From contig CAIYHK010000279.1 of NCBI GenBank assembly GCA_903925985.1, forward strand, positions 1 to 7,066: a stretch of 7,066 nt of DNA. The letters run 5' to 3'. Positions 1-5,897 of the stretch are shown here, piece by piece (positions within the stretch are counted from its first letter, which is position 1; every line of letters begins with the position of its first letter). Made by a program: the position numbers and the translations under genes. The DNA comes from an uncultured Actinomycetes bacterium. GTDB lineage: Bacteria > Actinomycetota > Acidimicrobiia > Acidimicrobiales > Ilumatobacteraceae. The notes under the pieces are model-generated. The model searched no databases. It saw only the letters and a list, made by a program, of their open reading frames with translations, and was not told the origin of the DNA.

Positions 1-1
1 A

Positions 2-811
2 GTTGGGCAGCCATTCTTTGATCGGTTATCAACACCGATTGGAATCGTGATGCTCACTTTGATGAGTGTGGCGCCAATTTTGCCTTGGCGAAAAGCCAGT
101 GAAGAAGTGCTTCGTGAGCGACTCTTTTGGCCAGCAGTGTGTGGAGTGTTGGCACTTGCTTTGAGCGTCGCACTTGGAGCAACTGGCCTCGCGCCTCTGC
201 TGGCGTTTGGTCTCGGTGGATTTGCCGCTGGCTCTGCAGGGCGGCAGGTAGCAATTGCTACGCGACGCCAAGGGCTTCGTGGGCTCATCGGGCGTGCCAA
301 CGGTGGAATGATCGTGCACATTGGTGTGATCTTGATCGCAGTTGGTTTGACTGCGTCGAACAGTTTTACAAACAGTCAGGAATTAAAACTGGTTAAGGGC
401 GAAGCCGCGAGTTTTGCTGGACACACATTCGAGCTCGTGGGGTTTCAAGAAACCGAAGATGATCGCAGCACCTCAATCAAGGCTCTAGTGAGTATCGATG
501 GGGGCCAGGCTTATGCTCCTGCAATCCACAAATTCACCAACATGGGAATGAACATCGGCACACCGTCGGTGAAAACAAGTTTGACCAAAGACCTGTATCT
601 CACTCTCGAACCACCCGTAAAGCCTTCTGAGAATGAGGCGCGAATCAAAGTGTTCGTCAAGCCTCTGATTATCTGGCTTTGGATCGGTGGGCTCCTGATG
701 GGGCTCGGGACCATCCTCGCTGCGTTCCCTGGGCGTCGCCGCCGACCAACGGACCCAACTTCTGCACCGATTGCTGCAACCGACTCGATCGGGGAGGGTG
801 CGGGTGTCTGA
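2..811 (+). CDS. ccmF: Cytochrome c heme lyase subunit CcmF, C-terminal part (5' end outside window)
   Basis: CcmF is the multi-pass membrane component of the System I cytochrome c heme lyase, which joins heme to apocytochrome c on the outer face of the membrane. The reading frame is open from base 2, so this is the last 269 residues of a protein usually around 650 long; the GTG at 47 is internal. Seen: hydrophobic segments at about fragment residues 12-30, 43-60, 61-77, 102-118 and 221-242; the family-like LPWRKAS; and a membrane histidine in GGMIVHIGV (His106, bases 317-319), matching the conserved TM heme-ligand histidine of CcmF. The soluble part before the last helix has the typical TKDLYLTLEP stretch. 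The tail after the last helix is short and arginine-rich (GRRRRP). It overlaps the next gene by 8 bases. NrfE-type paralogues share this fold, but the neighbours CcmG, CcmH and CcmI favour CcmF. Confidence 0.9.
   Translation, partial: VGQPFFDRLSTPIGIVMLTLMSVAPILPWRKASEEVLRERLFWPAVCGVLALALSVALGATGLAPLLAFGLGGFAAGSAGRQVAIATRRQGLRGLIGRANGGMIVHIGVILIAVGLTASNSFTNSQELKLVKGEAASFAGHTFELVGFQETEDDRSTSIKALVSIDGGQAYAPAIHKFTNMGMNIGTPSVKTSLTKDLYLTLEPPVKPSENEARIKVFVKPLIIWLWIGGLLMGLGTILAAFPGRRRRPTDPTSAPIAATDSIGEGAGV
791..797 (+). promoter_or_regulatory. Ribosome binding site deciding the ccmG start
   Basis: GGGGAGG lies six bases before the GTG at 804. It selects that start over the in-frame TTG at 771 and GTG at 798, and it sits inside the end of ccmF, so the two genes are probably translationally coupled. 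Confidence 0.65.
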
Positions 812-1370
812 GCAATCAGTGCGTCGACCAGTACGCGCCGTGGCATTGGGAGTTGGGGCAATTCTCATTGCGTTTCTGGTTGTCCTTGCTGTGACGCATT
901 CGGGAGCAAAGGAATCTGCAGAATCAAATCTTCTTGGCAAGCCAGCGCCGATGGTCGAAGCAGAGTTACTTGGTGGTGGAAAATTCAACCTTTCGTATCG
1001 CAAAGGTTCATGGGTGATACTCAATTTCTTCAACTCAACTTGTGTTCCATGCGTGCGAGAACATCCGGAACTGGTGAAGTTTGCCCAAGCGGAATCAGGT
1101 CAGGATGAACCAGCCGAGATCTACACGGTTATCAATGACGACTCAGACTCTGCAGTGCGAGCGTTCTTTGATGAGAACGGCGGTGACTGGCCGAAGGTGA
1201 AAGACGATAACGGCACGATTGCAGTCGCATTTGGAGTAGCAAAAGTGCCCGAGACCTGGATTGTTGATCCCAACGGATTTGTTCGTATGCGAATCACCGG
1301 TGAAATCAGCATGGATTTCTTGAATGAAACAATGAGCAACTTCAGGTTGCAAGCAAGTGGTGCCGGATGA
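804..1370 (+). CDS. ccmG: Membrane-anchored thioredoxin-like protein CcmG/DsbE
   Basis: Thiol-disulfide oxidoreductase that, in System I, keeps the heme-binding cysteines of apocytochrome c (or CcmH) reduced outside the cytoplasm. The 188-residue product has an N-terminal signal anchor (about residues 12-31), then a thioredoxin fold. Active site CVPC is at Cys80-Cys83, preceded by the strand WVILNFFNS. The cis-proline loop is VPETW (Pro149), followed by IVDPNG; VPET is characteristic of CcmG/ResA/TlpA-like proteins. GTG at 804 is chosen because of the GGGGAGG site before it. The gene overlaps ccmF by 8 bases and shares an ATGA with ccmH. A ResA/TlpA assignment is possible from sequence alone; the ccm context decides for CcmG. 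Confidence 0.88.
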   Translation: MSEQSVRRPVRAVALGVGAILIAFLVVLAVTHSGAKESAESNLLGKPAPMVEAELLGGGKFNLSYRKGSWVILNFFNSTCVPCVREHPELVKFAQAESGQDEPAEIYTVINDDSDSAVRAFFDENGGDWPKVKDDNGTIAVAFGVAKVPETWIVDPNGFVRMRITGEISMDFLNETMSNFRLQASGAG

Positions 1371-1852
1371 ATCTGAAATCAGCGAATCGCAGCATCAAGC
1401 GCTGGCCCGGCTGGATGGTTTTGGCTTTGGCAACTTTTGTATTGCTGGCAGTTGGGATCGCAGCTGAGAACGGCCCACAGACTCAGCAGGATCGAATTGA
1501 TGCGATTAGCAAAAGGATTGCGTGCCCAACTTGCCAGGGCGAAAGCGTCTATGTGTCGCGCGCATCATCTGCGGAATCGATTCGCAATGAAATTGCCCGT
1601 CAGGTTGGAACGGGTCAGCTCAGCGACGATGAAATCGTGGCCTACCTTGAAGATTCCTTTGGGGGCAATGTCCTTTTAGTTCCACGTAGCACTGGTGTTG
1701 ATGCATTGGTGTGGGCGCTGCCTGTGGCTGTGGCTGTGGCAGCGATTGCTGGGTTGGCTGTGGCATTTCGACGCTGGCGATCACAGTCGCTACTCGTAGC
1801 GACCGACGACGATGAAGCCATAGTTGCGGATTTACGCAAGGAAGTTCCGTGA
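1367..1852 (+). CDS. ccmH: Cytochrome c maturation protein CcmH (CcmH/CycL/Ccl2 family)
   Basis: Thiol-redox subunit of the System I heme lyase. The 161-residue product has a hydrophobic N-terminal segment (about 16-32; signal or anchor), then the three-helix CcmH domain with the motif IACPTCQGESV. CPTC is at Cys53-Cys56, matching the family's RCPxCQ motif. It continues with LSDDEIVAYLEDSFGGNVLLVP, which is typical of the family, and a second membrane helix at about 113-134. The tail of some 25 residues is acidic and cytosolic. CcmH with two membrane segments and no fused TPR domain fits the split arrangement, with CcmI encoded by the next gene. The start codon lies in the ATGA shared with ccmG; the ribosome binding site is weak, so translation likely depends on coupling. 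Confidence 0.9.
   Translation: MNLKSANRSIKRWPGWMVLALATFVLLAVGIAAENGPQTQQDRIDAISKRIACPTCQGESVYVSRASSAESIRNEIARQVGTGQLSDDEIVAYLEDSFGGNVLLVPRSTGVDALVWALPVAVAVAAIAGLAVAFRRWRSQSLLVATDDDEAIVADLRKEVP
1838..1844 (+). promoter_or_regulatory. Ribosome binding site of the CcmI-like gene
   Basis: AAGGAAG lies four bases before the GTG at 1849 and supports that start within the GTGA overlap with ccmH. Confidence 0.55.
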
Positions 1853-2577
1853 ACGAGGCCGAGATTGTCGCCCTTGAAGAGGAACTCGTCTTCCTGTTGC
1901 GCTCTCTGGATGATCTTGATCGCGAGCGTTTCGCGCAGGATGTTGAAGATACTGATTATGAGGCCCTGCGAAGCAGTTACGTTGCGCGCGCTGCAGAGGT
2001 GCAGCGACTCCTAGAGGGCAGCACTGGGTCAAAGCCCGCGGTGCAGAGTTCACGACGCAAGATCGCAATCGGCATGGTTTTGGTATTAGCAATCGCAAGC
2101 ACTGCCGGTTGGTTTGTGGCGCGCGAAAGTGGCCAACGCCTGCCGGGAGATTCTTTGAGCGGCGGCATTGTGATGTCCAATGCAAATTTGTTGGCCCGTG
2201 CGAGTCAGCTTGGATTTTCCGATCCAGAGCAAGCCATCGCGCTTTACACGCAGGTGCTTGATCTTGATCCCGACAATATTGAGGCCCTTACCTATCGTGG
2301 CTGGATCCGCGCACTTTCTGCCCGCGACATGGAGGGCGAGCAAGGTGTCTCCACTCTGCTTGAAGCATTCAAGGATTTGAAGCGCGCAGTTGAGATTGAC
2401 CCGACATACCCTGACGCCCATTGCTTCCTCGGGATTGTGCAATTTCGCTATCTCTCAGATGCCGAAGGCGCGAAAGCCTCTCTAGACCTTTGCATTGCAG
2501 CTAACCCACCCGCTCAGGTGCAGGGATTTGTTGATTCGATAGTGGACGAAGTGGATGCTGCTCTCGCTAGCGGGTGA
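1849..2577 (+). CDS. CcmI/CycH-like TPR protein of cytochrome c maturation
   Basis: Probable apocytochrome c chaperone of the System I heme lyase (CcmI/CycH role). The 242-residue product starts with a charged, heptad-like cytosolic segment (residues 1-57). This contains LLRSLDDLDRER and a DYEALRSSYVARAAEV stretch, as in the region linking the membrane helices of CcmI/CcmH proteins. A single membrane helix follows at about 71-91. The rest is extracytoplasmic, with two recognisable TPR-like units: about 115-155 (EQAIALYTQVLDLDPDNIEA) and 167-215 (LKRAVEIDPTYPDAHCFLGI). It starts with GTG in a GTGA overlap with ccmH, which ties it to the ccm operon. Unlike the classical CcmI it has one, not two, membrane helices, so it corresponds to a shortened form. 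Its stop codon directly abuts the stop of the opposite-strand gene. Confidence 0.75.
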   Translation: MNEAEIVALEEELVFLLRSLDDLDRERFAQDVEDTDYEALRSSYVARAAEVQRLLEGSTGSKPAVQSSRRKIAIGMVLVLAIASTAGWFVARESGQRLPGDSLSGGIVMSNANLLARASQLGFSDPEQAIALYTQVLDLDPDNIEALTYRGWIRALSARDMEGEQGVSTLLEAFKDLKRAVEIDPTYPDAHCFLGIVQFRYLSDAEGAKASLDLCIAANPPAQVQGFVDSIVDEVDAALASG

Positions 2578-3243
2578 TCAAATATCCAGCTGTGTGCTGA
2601 GCGTGTTAACAATGCGGCGCCACATGATTGCCGCTGCGATCAATGACAGAGCAGAGATGGTGTTCGGCACGATCTGGTCACTCAATGAACGCGCAAGGTC
2701 TTGGTCGGACTCCGGAAGTGCACTCGTGAGTGCGGCGCCGAAGAATGCCATCACCAACGGTATGAGCCCATAGAGAACCCACCACTGAGTCATTACTGGA
2801 CGGATGGACTCTTGTTCGTCACCGCGCATGGTCTTGGTTTTGGTGACGAGATCGCGCAAAACGATCAACGGGAAAATGAATAACACAGGTGGTAGCAACC
2901 ACGAGAACATACAAAGCACCGGTGAGAATCTGAGTAGCACTCCTCGGTTTGTAACTTCGCGGGTGACACGGTAGGTCCAAATGAACGTCGTCACAGCAAT
3001 TGTAAATTCGGCAATTGATGTGATTGTGGAGAAGAAATTCACTGGTCGAACGGCATCTTCAAAGGCCTGTCTTAAGGACGAATCATTGGCAAAATCACGT
3101 GCTGAATCGACTGCTGTGAACATGAGCCCTGTGGCGATTGCATGAGCAATCACGTACACCCATACAGCGATTGAAAACACCGAGAGCAGTTTTGACGGAT
3201 GCCGCGCGAAGGCAGAAAAAGTTGGGGGAGGAAACTCAGCCAC
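2578..3243 (-). CDS. DUF4328 family membrane protein
   Basis: Function unknown. The 221-residue product has five predicted membrane helices at about residues 19-41, 69-91, 105-127, 153-175 and 191-208. Between helices two and three there is a TFIWTYRVTREVTNRG segment, then FSWLLPPVLFIFPLIVLRDL. This resembles DUF4328, whose hallmarks are a W-x-YR motif, a proline in the next helix and a basic segment after it (here TKTKTMRG). The N-terminus is short and proline-rich (FPPPTF). The start is GTG at 3243; no in-frame ATG fits before the first helix, and the ribosome binding site is weak. It is divergent from the oxidoreductase at 3300 and convergent with the ccm operon, with no spare bases between stop codons. 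Nothing in the sequence links it functionally to either neighbour. Confidence 0.72.
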   Translation of the reverse strand: MAEFPPPTFSAFARHPSKLLSVFSIAVWVYVIAHAIATGLMFTAVDSARDFANDSSLRQAFEDAVRPVNFFSTITSIAEFTIAVTTFIWTYRVTREVTNRGVLLRFSPVLCMFSWLLPPVLFIFPLIVLRDLVTKTKTMRGDEQESIRPVMTQWWVLYGLIPLVMAFFGAALTSALPESDQDLARSLSDQIVPNTISALSLIAAAIMWRRIVNTLSTQLDI

Positions 3244-3260
3244 GTATGAAACTTACTCTG

Positions 3261-3288
3261 GTCTGTGCAAAATCGTGTTGCACCAGAC
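3261..3288. repeat. Inverted repeat in the divergent promoter region
   Basis: GTGCAA (3265-3270) and TTGCAC (3278-3283) form a perfect 6-bp inverted repeat around a 7-base spacer. Outer GTCT (3261-3264) and AGAC (3285-3288) extend it if base 3284 is looped out. It lies within the 56 bases between the starts of the DUF4328 gene and the oxidoreductase gene. It could be an operator for one or both, or a leader hairpin. I could not assign convincing -35/-10 boxes around it. Confidence 0.5.
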
Positions 3289-3299
3289 AGACTTACGGC

Positions 3300-3911
3300 A
3301 TGAGTTTCTTCGATCGCAATCGCCGCGAGATGATCGCCAAAGGGTACGACCCCGCGCGTCTCCCGCCTGGGCAATATCGAGTTGAGGATTTTCCAGTTCT
3401 GCATGTTGGGCCGGTGCCGGAGTATGCGCCTGACCAATGGGATCTTGCCATCACAGGGTTGGTCAAAAACCCAATGCGTATTACTTGGGATGATCTGATT
3501 GCACTGCCGTCAATTGAGATGACCGTGGACATTCACTGTGTGACCAAGTGGTCGCAATTCGATATGAAGTGGAAGGGTGTGAAAGTCAGTGATGTGTTCG
3601 CATCCGCTGGCCTTGAATCGAACGCCACACATGTGATGGCACATGCAGAGTATGGCTACACAGCAAATCTTCCGTTGGCTGACGCCACCACTGATCAGGC
3701 CATCATCGCCTACGCCTATGACGACGCGCCGATTGAGCCAATTCATGGTGGGCCCGTGCGCCTCGTGGTTCCGCATCTCTATTTTTGGAAGTCACCAAAG
3801 TGGCTACGAGCACTTGAGTTGATGGACCATGACGCCCCTGGTTTTTGGGAGCGCAACGGCTACCACATGTACGGAGATCCGTTCAAAGAACAGCGACACT
3901 GGGGCGACTAA
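3300..3911 (+). CDS. Sulfite-oxidase-like molybdopterin-dependent oxidoreductase
   Basis: Molybdenum-cofactor enzyme of the sulfite oxidase fold (Oxidored_molyb domain, COG2041); the substrate is unknown. The 203-residue product starts MSFFDRNRRE and continues with RLPPGQY and FPVLHVGPVP, typical of the compact bacterial subfamily. The likely Mo-ligand cysteine is Cys80 in DIHCVTKWS, followed by WKGVKVSDVF. The C-terminal half has HGGPVRLVVPHLYFWKSPKW, the cofactor and substrate region, and ends GFWERNGYHMYGDP. There is no Tat signal or membrane helix, so it should be cytosolic, unlike YedY/MsrP. The frame stays open back to 3138, but upstream codons overlap the DUF4328 gene and have no family similarity; ATG 3300 matches the usual N-terminus. 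No clear ribosome binding site precedes it. No redox partner gene is adjacent. It ends 16 bases from the convergent regulator gene. Confidence 0.85.
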   Translation: MSFFDRNRREMIAKGYDPARLPPGQYRVEDFPVLHVGPVPEYAPDQWDLAITGLVKNPMRITWDDLIALPSIEMTVDIHCVTKWSQFDMKWKGVKVSDVFASAGLESNATHVMAHAEYGYTANLPLADATTDQAIIAYAYDDAPIEPIHGGPVRLVVPHLYFWKSPKWLRALELMDHDAPGFWERNGYHMYGDPFKEQRHWGD

Positions 3912-3927
3912 GCCCGTCGCGAGATAT

Positions 3928-4665
3928 TTAGACCGTGGTGGTGCAGAAGGTGTCACCCTGTGGAAGCGACGACGAGATCTCAACAGGGGTGTCGCCGTAG
4001 AGCGCAGAGAGCATTCCTTTGACCATTCCACGGTCAACAGCGCAGATCACCGGGTTTTCAATTGCAACATCACCAAATGGGCAGTGATTGCTAACGATCT
4101 GGAGTTTGTTGTTGCGTTGGTCTGCATGAGCTGCAAATCCATGTGCAGTGAGTGCATCAGCGACAGCTTGAATCGCTGATCGTAAAGAGCGCTGGCCAGC
4201 AAGGAAATCTTCACCAGTCAATCCGGCAGCCATCGCTCGGCCATACTCCTGGCCAACTTCTTCGGCAACGTGTGCTGCTTGCTCCGGCGGGAGCATTTTT
4301 AGAGTTTTACCTAACAATGTGAGAACAAGGTCGTCGGAGCGAACAGGGAAATCAAATGGCTCGTGTTCAGCAACCGGACGGTAATGCTTTGATGGGCGTC
4401 CGGCTCCTGTGCCACCGCGCTCCACAGCGGCTTCGACATATCCACCAGCGGCGAGTTTGTCGAGGTGGTGGCGTGCAACGTTTGGATGGAGTCCAAATTT
4501 GGTGGCAACTTGTGCGGCCGTTACTCCGGTGCTGGCTTCACGCACGAACAAGTAAACCGATCTCCGTGTGGGGTCACCGAACGCGGAGGTGATGGCCGTA
4601 ACAGTGGCGCTGAATGCACCTGGGTCATCGGCAGATACCTGCGCAGAGGCGGTTTTTTCCGTCAC
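3928..4665 (-). CDS. SufR-like winged-helix regulator (COG2345) with C-terminal cysteines
   Basis: DNA-binding transcriptional regulator, 245 residues from GTG 4665. The N-terminal winged helix (about 24-97) has AFGDPTRRSVYLFV, a recognition helix around LHPNVARHHLDKLAAGGYV (59-77) and a wing with GAGRPSKHYRP. The C-terminal domain has NHCPFGDVAIENPVIC and a final cysteine near the end (DTFCTTTV). Cys195, Cys208 and Cys241 give C-x12-C-x32-C. The C-x12-C spacing with CPF is what I recall for SufR-type regulators, which hold an Fe-S cluster; the third spacing is somewhat longer here, so cluster binding is inference. It is divergent from the Fe-S carrier gene mrp across an operator-like palindrome. 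An upstream in-frame extension to 4956 runs antisense through mrp and is not used. A general metal- or redox-sensing role is the alternative. Confidence 0.82.
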   Translation of the reverse strand: MTEKTASAQVSADDPGAFSATVTAITSAFGDPTRRSVYLFVREASTGVTAAQVATKFGLHPNVARHHLDKLAAGGYVEAAVERGGTGAGRPSKHYRPVAEHEPFDFPVRSDDLVLTLLGKTLKMLPPEQAAHVAEEVGQEYGRAMAAGLTGEDFLAGQRSLRSAIQAVADALTAHGFAAHADQRNNKLQIVSNHCPFGDVAIENPVICAVDRGMVKGMLSALYGDTPVEISSSLPQGDTFCTTTV

Positions 4666-4673
4666 GCAGGTAT
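4635..4673. repeat. 9-bp perfect inverted repeat spanning the regulator start
   Basis: ATACCTGCG at 4635-4643 and its exact reverse complement CGCAGGTAT at 4665-4673 are separated by 21 bases. The first arm lies inside the regulator gene (codons 8-11), the second at its start and -10 region. Arm centres are 30 bases apart, close to three helical turns, so two regulator dimers or a loop could sit on one face. Confidence 0.65.
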
Positions 4674-4680
4674 TATACCT
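4668..4680. promoter_or_regulatory. Operator-like palindrome AGGTATTATACCT
   Basis: A perfect palindrome of two AGGTAT/ATACCT half-sites around a single central T. It contains the TATAAT (- strand) of the regulator promoter and, on the + strand, TATTAT, a possible -10 for mrp. With the half-site at 4635-4640 this makes three copies of ATACCT within 46 bases. A bound regulator would block both promoters; autoregulation is the simplest reading. Confidence 0.6.
4672..4677 (-). promoter_or_regulatory. -10 box of a leaderless regulator transcript
   Basis: On the minus strand this is a perfect TATAAT, followed by the six bases ACCTGC and then the GTG at 4665. The expected transcription start falls on or next to the start codon, so the mRNA should be leaderless. 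This agrees with the absence of a ribosome binding site. No convincing -35 is visible, as is common in actinobacteria. Confidence 0.6.
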
Positions 4681-4741
4681 ACGGTCATAGTGCAAATTCC
4701 TCGGGGCAGTCCTGGGAGTAAATCGGAAGGCGTGCGCAGCA

Positions 4742-5887
4742 ATGTTCGGAGTTTCAAAGAATGATGTGATTGAAGCCCTGCGGCCGGTTGAAGACCCGGA
4801 ATTGCACCGCTCGATCGTTGATCTTGGGATGGTGCGCGAAGTCGAGATCCGTAAAGGTGTGGCGGCAATCAACATTGCTCTGACCGTTGCTGGTTGCCCG
4901 TTGCGTAATGAAATCCAATCGCGTGTGACCAATGCAGTAACCGCGCTAAAGGGCATTGATTCGGTAACTCTCGAATTCTCGGTAATGAACGATCAAGAAC
5001 GCGAAGCAGTGCGTCGTCTTGTGCACGGTGACGCCGGGGCCGGAGCGGATCAGCAACACGCGCACGGCCACGCCGAAGGACGCGTCGTACCATTTTCCAG
5101 AGAGGGTTCAAAGACGCGACCACTCCTCATCTCATCAGGCAAAGGTGGAGTCGGCAAAAGCAGCGTTACAACCAACATCGCAGTTGCATTAGCTGCGCAG
5201 GGCTTCAAGGTTGGGCTCGTTGACGCCGACATCTACGGCTATTCAATTCCGCGCATGTTGGGTACCGATCGAGACCCAATCGTGATTGACCAGATGTTGG
5301 TTCCACCTGAAGCGTGGGGTGTGCGTTGTATTTCAATTGGCTACTTCATCGATGAAGGGCAAGCAGTTATCTGGCGTGGACCAATGCTGCACAAGGCACT
5401 CGAACAATTCCTCACCGATGTGTTCTGGGACGAACCCGACTTCCTGCTCGCGGACATGCCCCCTGGCACTGGTGACATTGCGCTCAGCTTGGCGCAGTAT
5501 TTGCCGCGCGCTGAGGTTTACGTGGTGACCACTCCGCAGCCGGCCGCGCAGAAGGTGGCAAAACTCTCGGCAGCGATGGCTGAGAAAGTGAACCTTCCTG
5601 TTCGCGGTGTCATCGAGAACATGAGTTGGTTTACCGGTGACGATGGCAAGCGTTATGAAATTTTTGGCTCAGATGGTGGCCAGCAGTTGGCCGATGAACT
5701 CAATGTTCCATTACTTGGACAAATTCCACTTGTGATGCCACTGCGCGAAGGTGGAGATACGGGTCGCCCAATAACAGCAGTTGATCCAGACTCTGAAGTG
5801 GCCAAGTCTTTCCATGCAATTGCCCGAAAAATCGCCGAAGAAGTCAAACCGCGCCGTATTGTCCGTGCGGACCTGAAACTCGTCTGA
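4742..5887 (+). CDS. mrp: Mrp/ApbC/NBP35-family Fe-S cluster carrier P-loop ATPase
   Basis: Cytosolic ATPase thought to carry or transfer Fe-S clusters to apo-proteins. The 381-residue product has an N-terminal MIP18/DUF59 domain (about 5-82) with VEDPEL, DLGMV and Cys52 in AGCPLR. A linker (about 95-122) follows with a histidine-rich HAHGHAE. The ATPase domain (about 126-370) has the deviant Walker A GKGGVGKS (133-140), DADIYGYSIP (161-170), WRGPM (211-215) and DMPPGTGD (238-245). The CxxC found after ENMS in ApbC is missing; ENMSWFTGDDGKRYEIFG (from residue 292) occupies that place, which I recall as usual for actinobacterial Mrp. ATG 4742 has GGAAGG 11 bases upstream. It is divergent from the cysteine-bearing regulator; DUF3107 follows 46 bases later. 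ParA/MinD paralogues share the Walker A but lack the DUF59 domain. Confidence 0.92.
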   Translation: MFGVSKNDVIEALRPVEDPELHRSIVDLGMVREVEIRKGVAAINIALTVAGCPLRNEIQSRVTNAVTALKGIDSVTLEFSVMNDQEREAVRRLVHGDAGAGADQQHAHGHAEGRVVPFSREGSKTRPLLISSGKGGVGKSSVTTNIAVALAAQGFKVGLVDADIYGYSIPRMLGTDRDPIVIDQMLVPPEAWGVRCISIGYFIDEGQAVIWRGPMLHKALEQFLTDVFWDEPDFLLADMPPGTGDIALSLAQYLPRAEVYVVTTPQPAAQKVAKLSAAMAEKVNLPVRGVIENMSWFTGDDGKRYEIFGSDGGQQLADELNVPLLGQIPLVMPLREGGDTGRPITAVDPDSEVAKSFHAIARKIAEEVKPRRIVRADLKLV

Positions 5888-5897
5888 CAAACTGAGG

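Noticed and set aside
47..49. GTG at 47 as a start of a short membrane protein.
   Set aside because: The frame is open upstream to base 2 and encodes VGQPFFDRLSTPIG, a CcmF-like stretch, so this codon is internal.
771..803. TTG 771 as the start of ccmG.
   Set aside because: GTG 804 has a good ribosome binding site at the right distance; the 11 extra codons overlap ccmF further without similarity.
485..1033. 182-codon open frame on the minus strand.
   Set aside because: Antisense to ccmF and ccmG; arginine- and proline-rich composition of a shadow frame, no recognisable domain.
1723..1740. Three tandem TGTGGC hexamers.
   Set aside because: They encode Val-Ala repeats in the second membrane helix of CcmH; low-complexity coding sequence explains them, though slippage is conceivable.
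3138..3299. 54-codon upstream extension of the molybdoenzyme gene, with starts at 3138 and 3246.
   Set aside because: Codons from 3138 to 3243 overlap the start of the DUF4328 gene on the other strand, and the extra residues do not resemble the family; MSFFDRNRRE at 3300 is the expected N-terminus. GGGGAGG near 3225 is explained by PPP codons of the opposite gene and is too far from 3246.
3912..3927. Possible bidirectional terminator between convergent genes.
   Set aside because: Only 16 bases, with no stem-loop plus T-run that I can see.
4356..4764. Open frames on the plus strand opposite the regulator.
   Set aside because: Antisense to a well-recognised gene; no domain, and mrp is the real plus-strand gene here.
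4666..4956. 97-codon upstream extension of the regulator gene.
   Set aside because: It runs through the promoter region and antisense to mrp, with composition unlike the family; GTG 4665 has a matching -10 and the family N-terminus.
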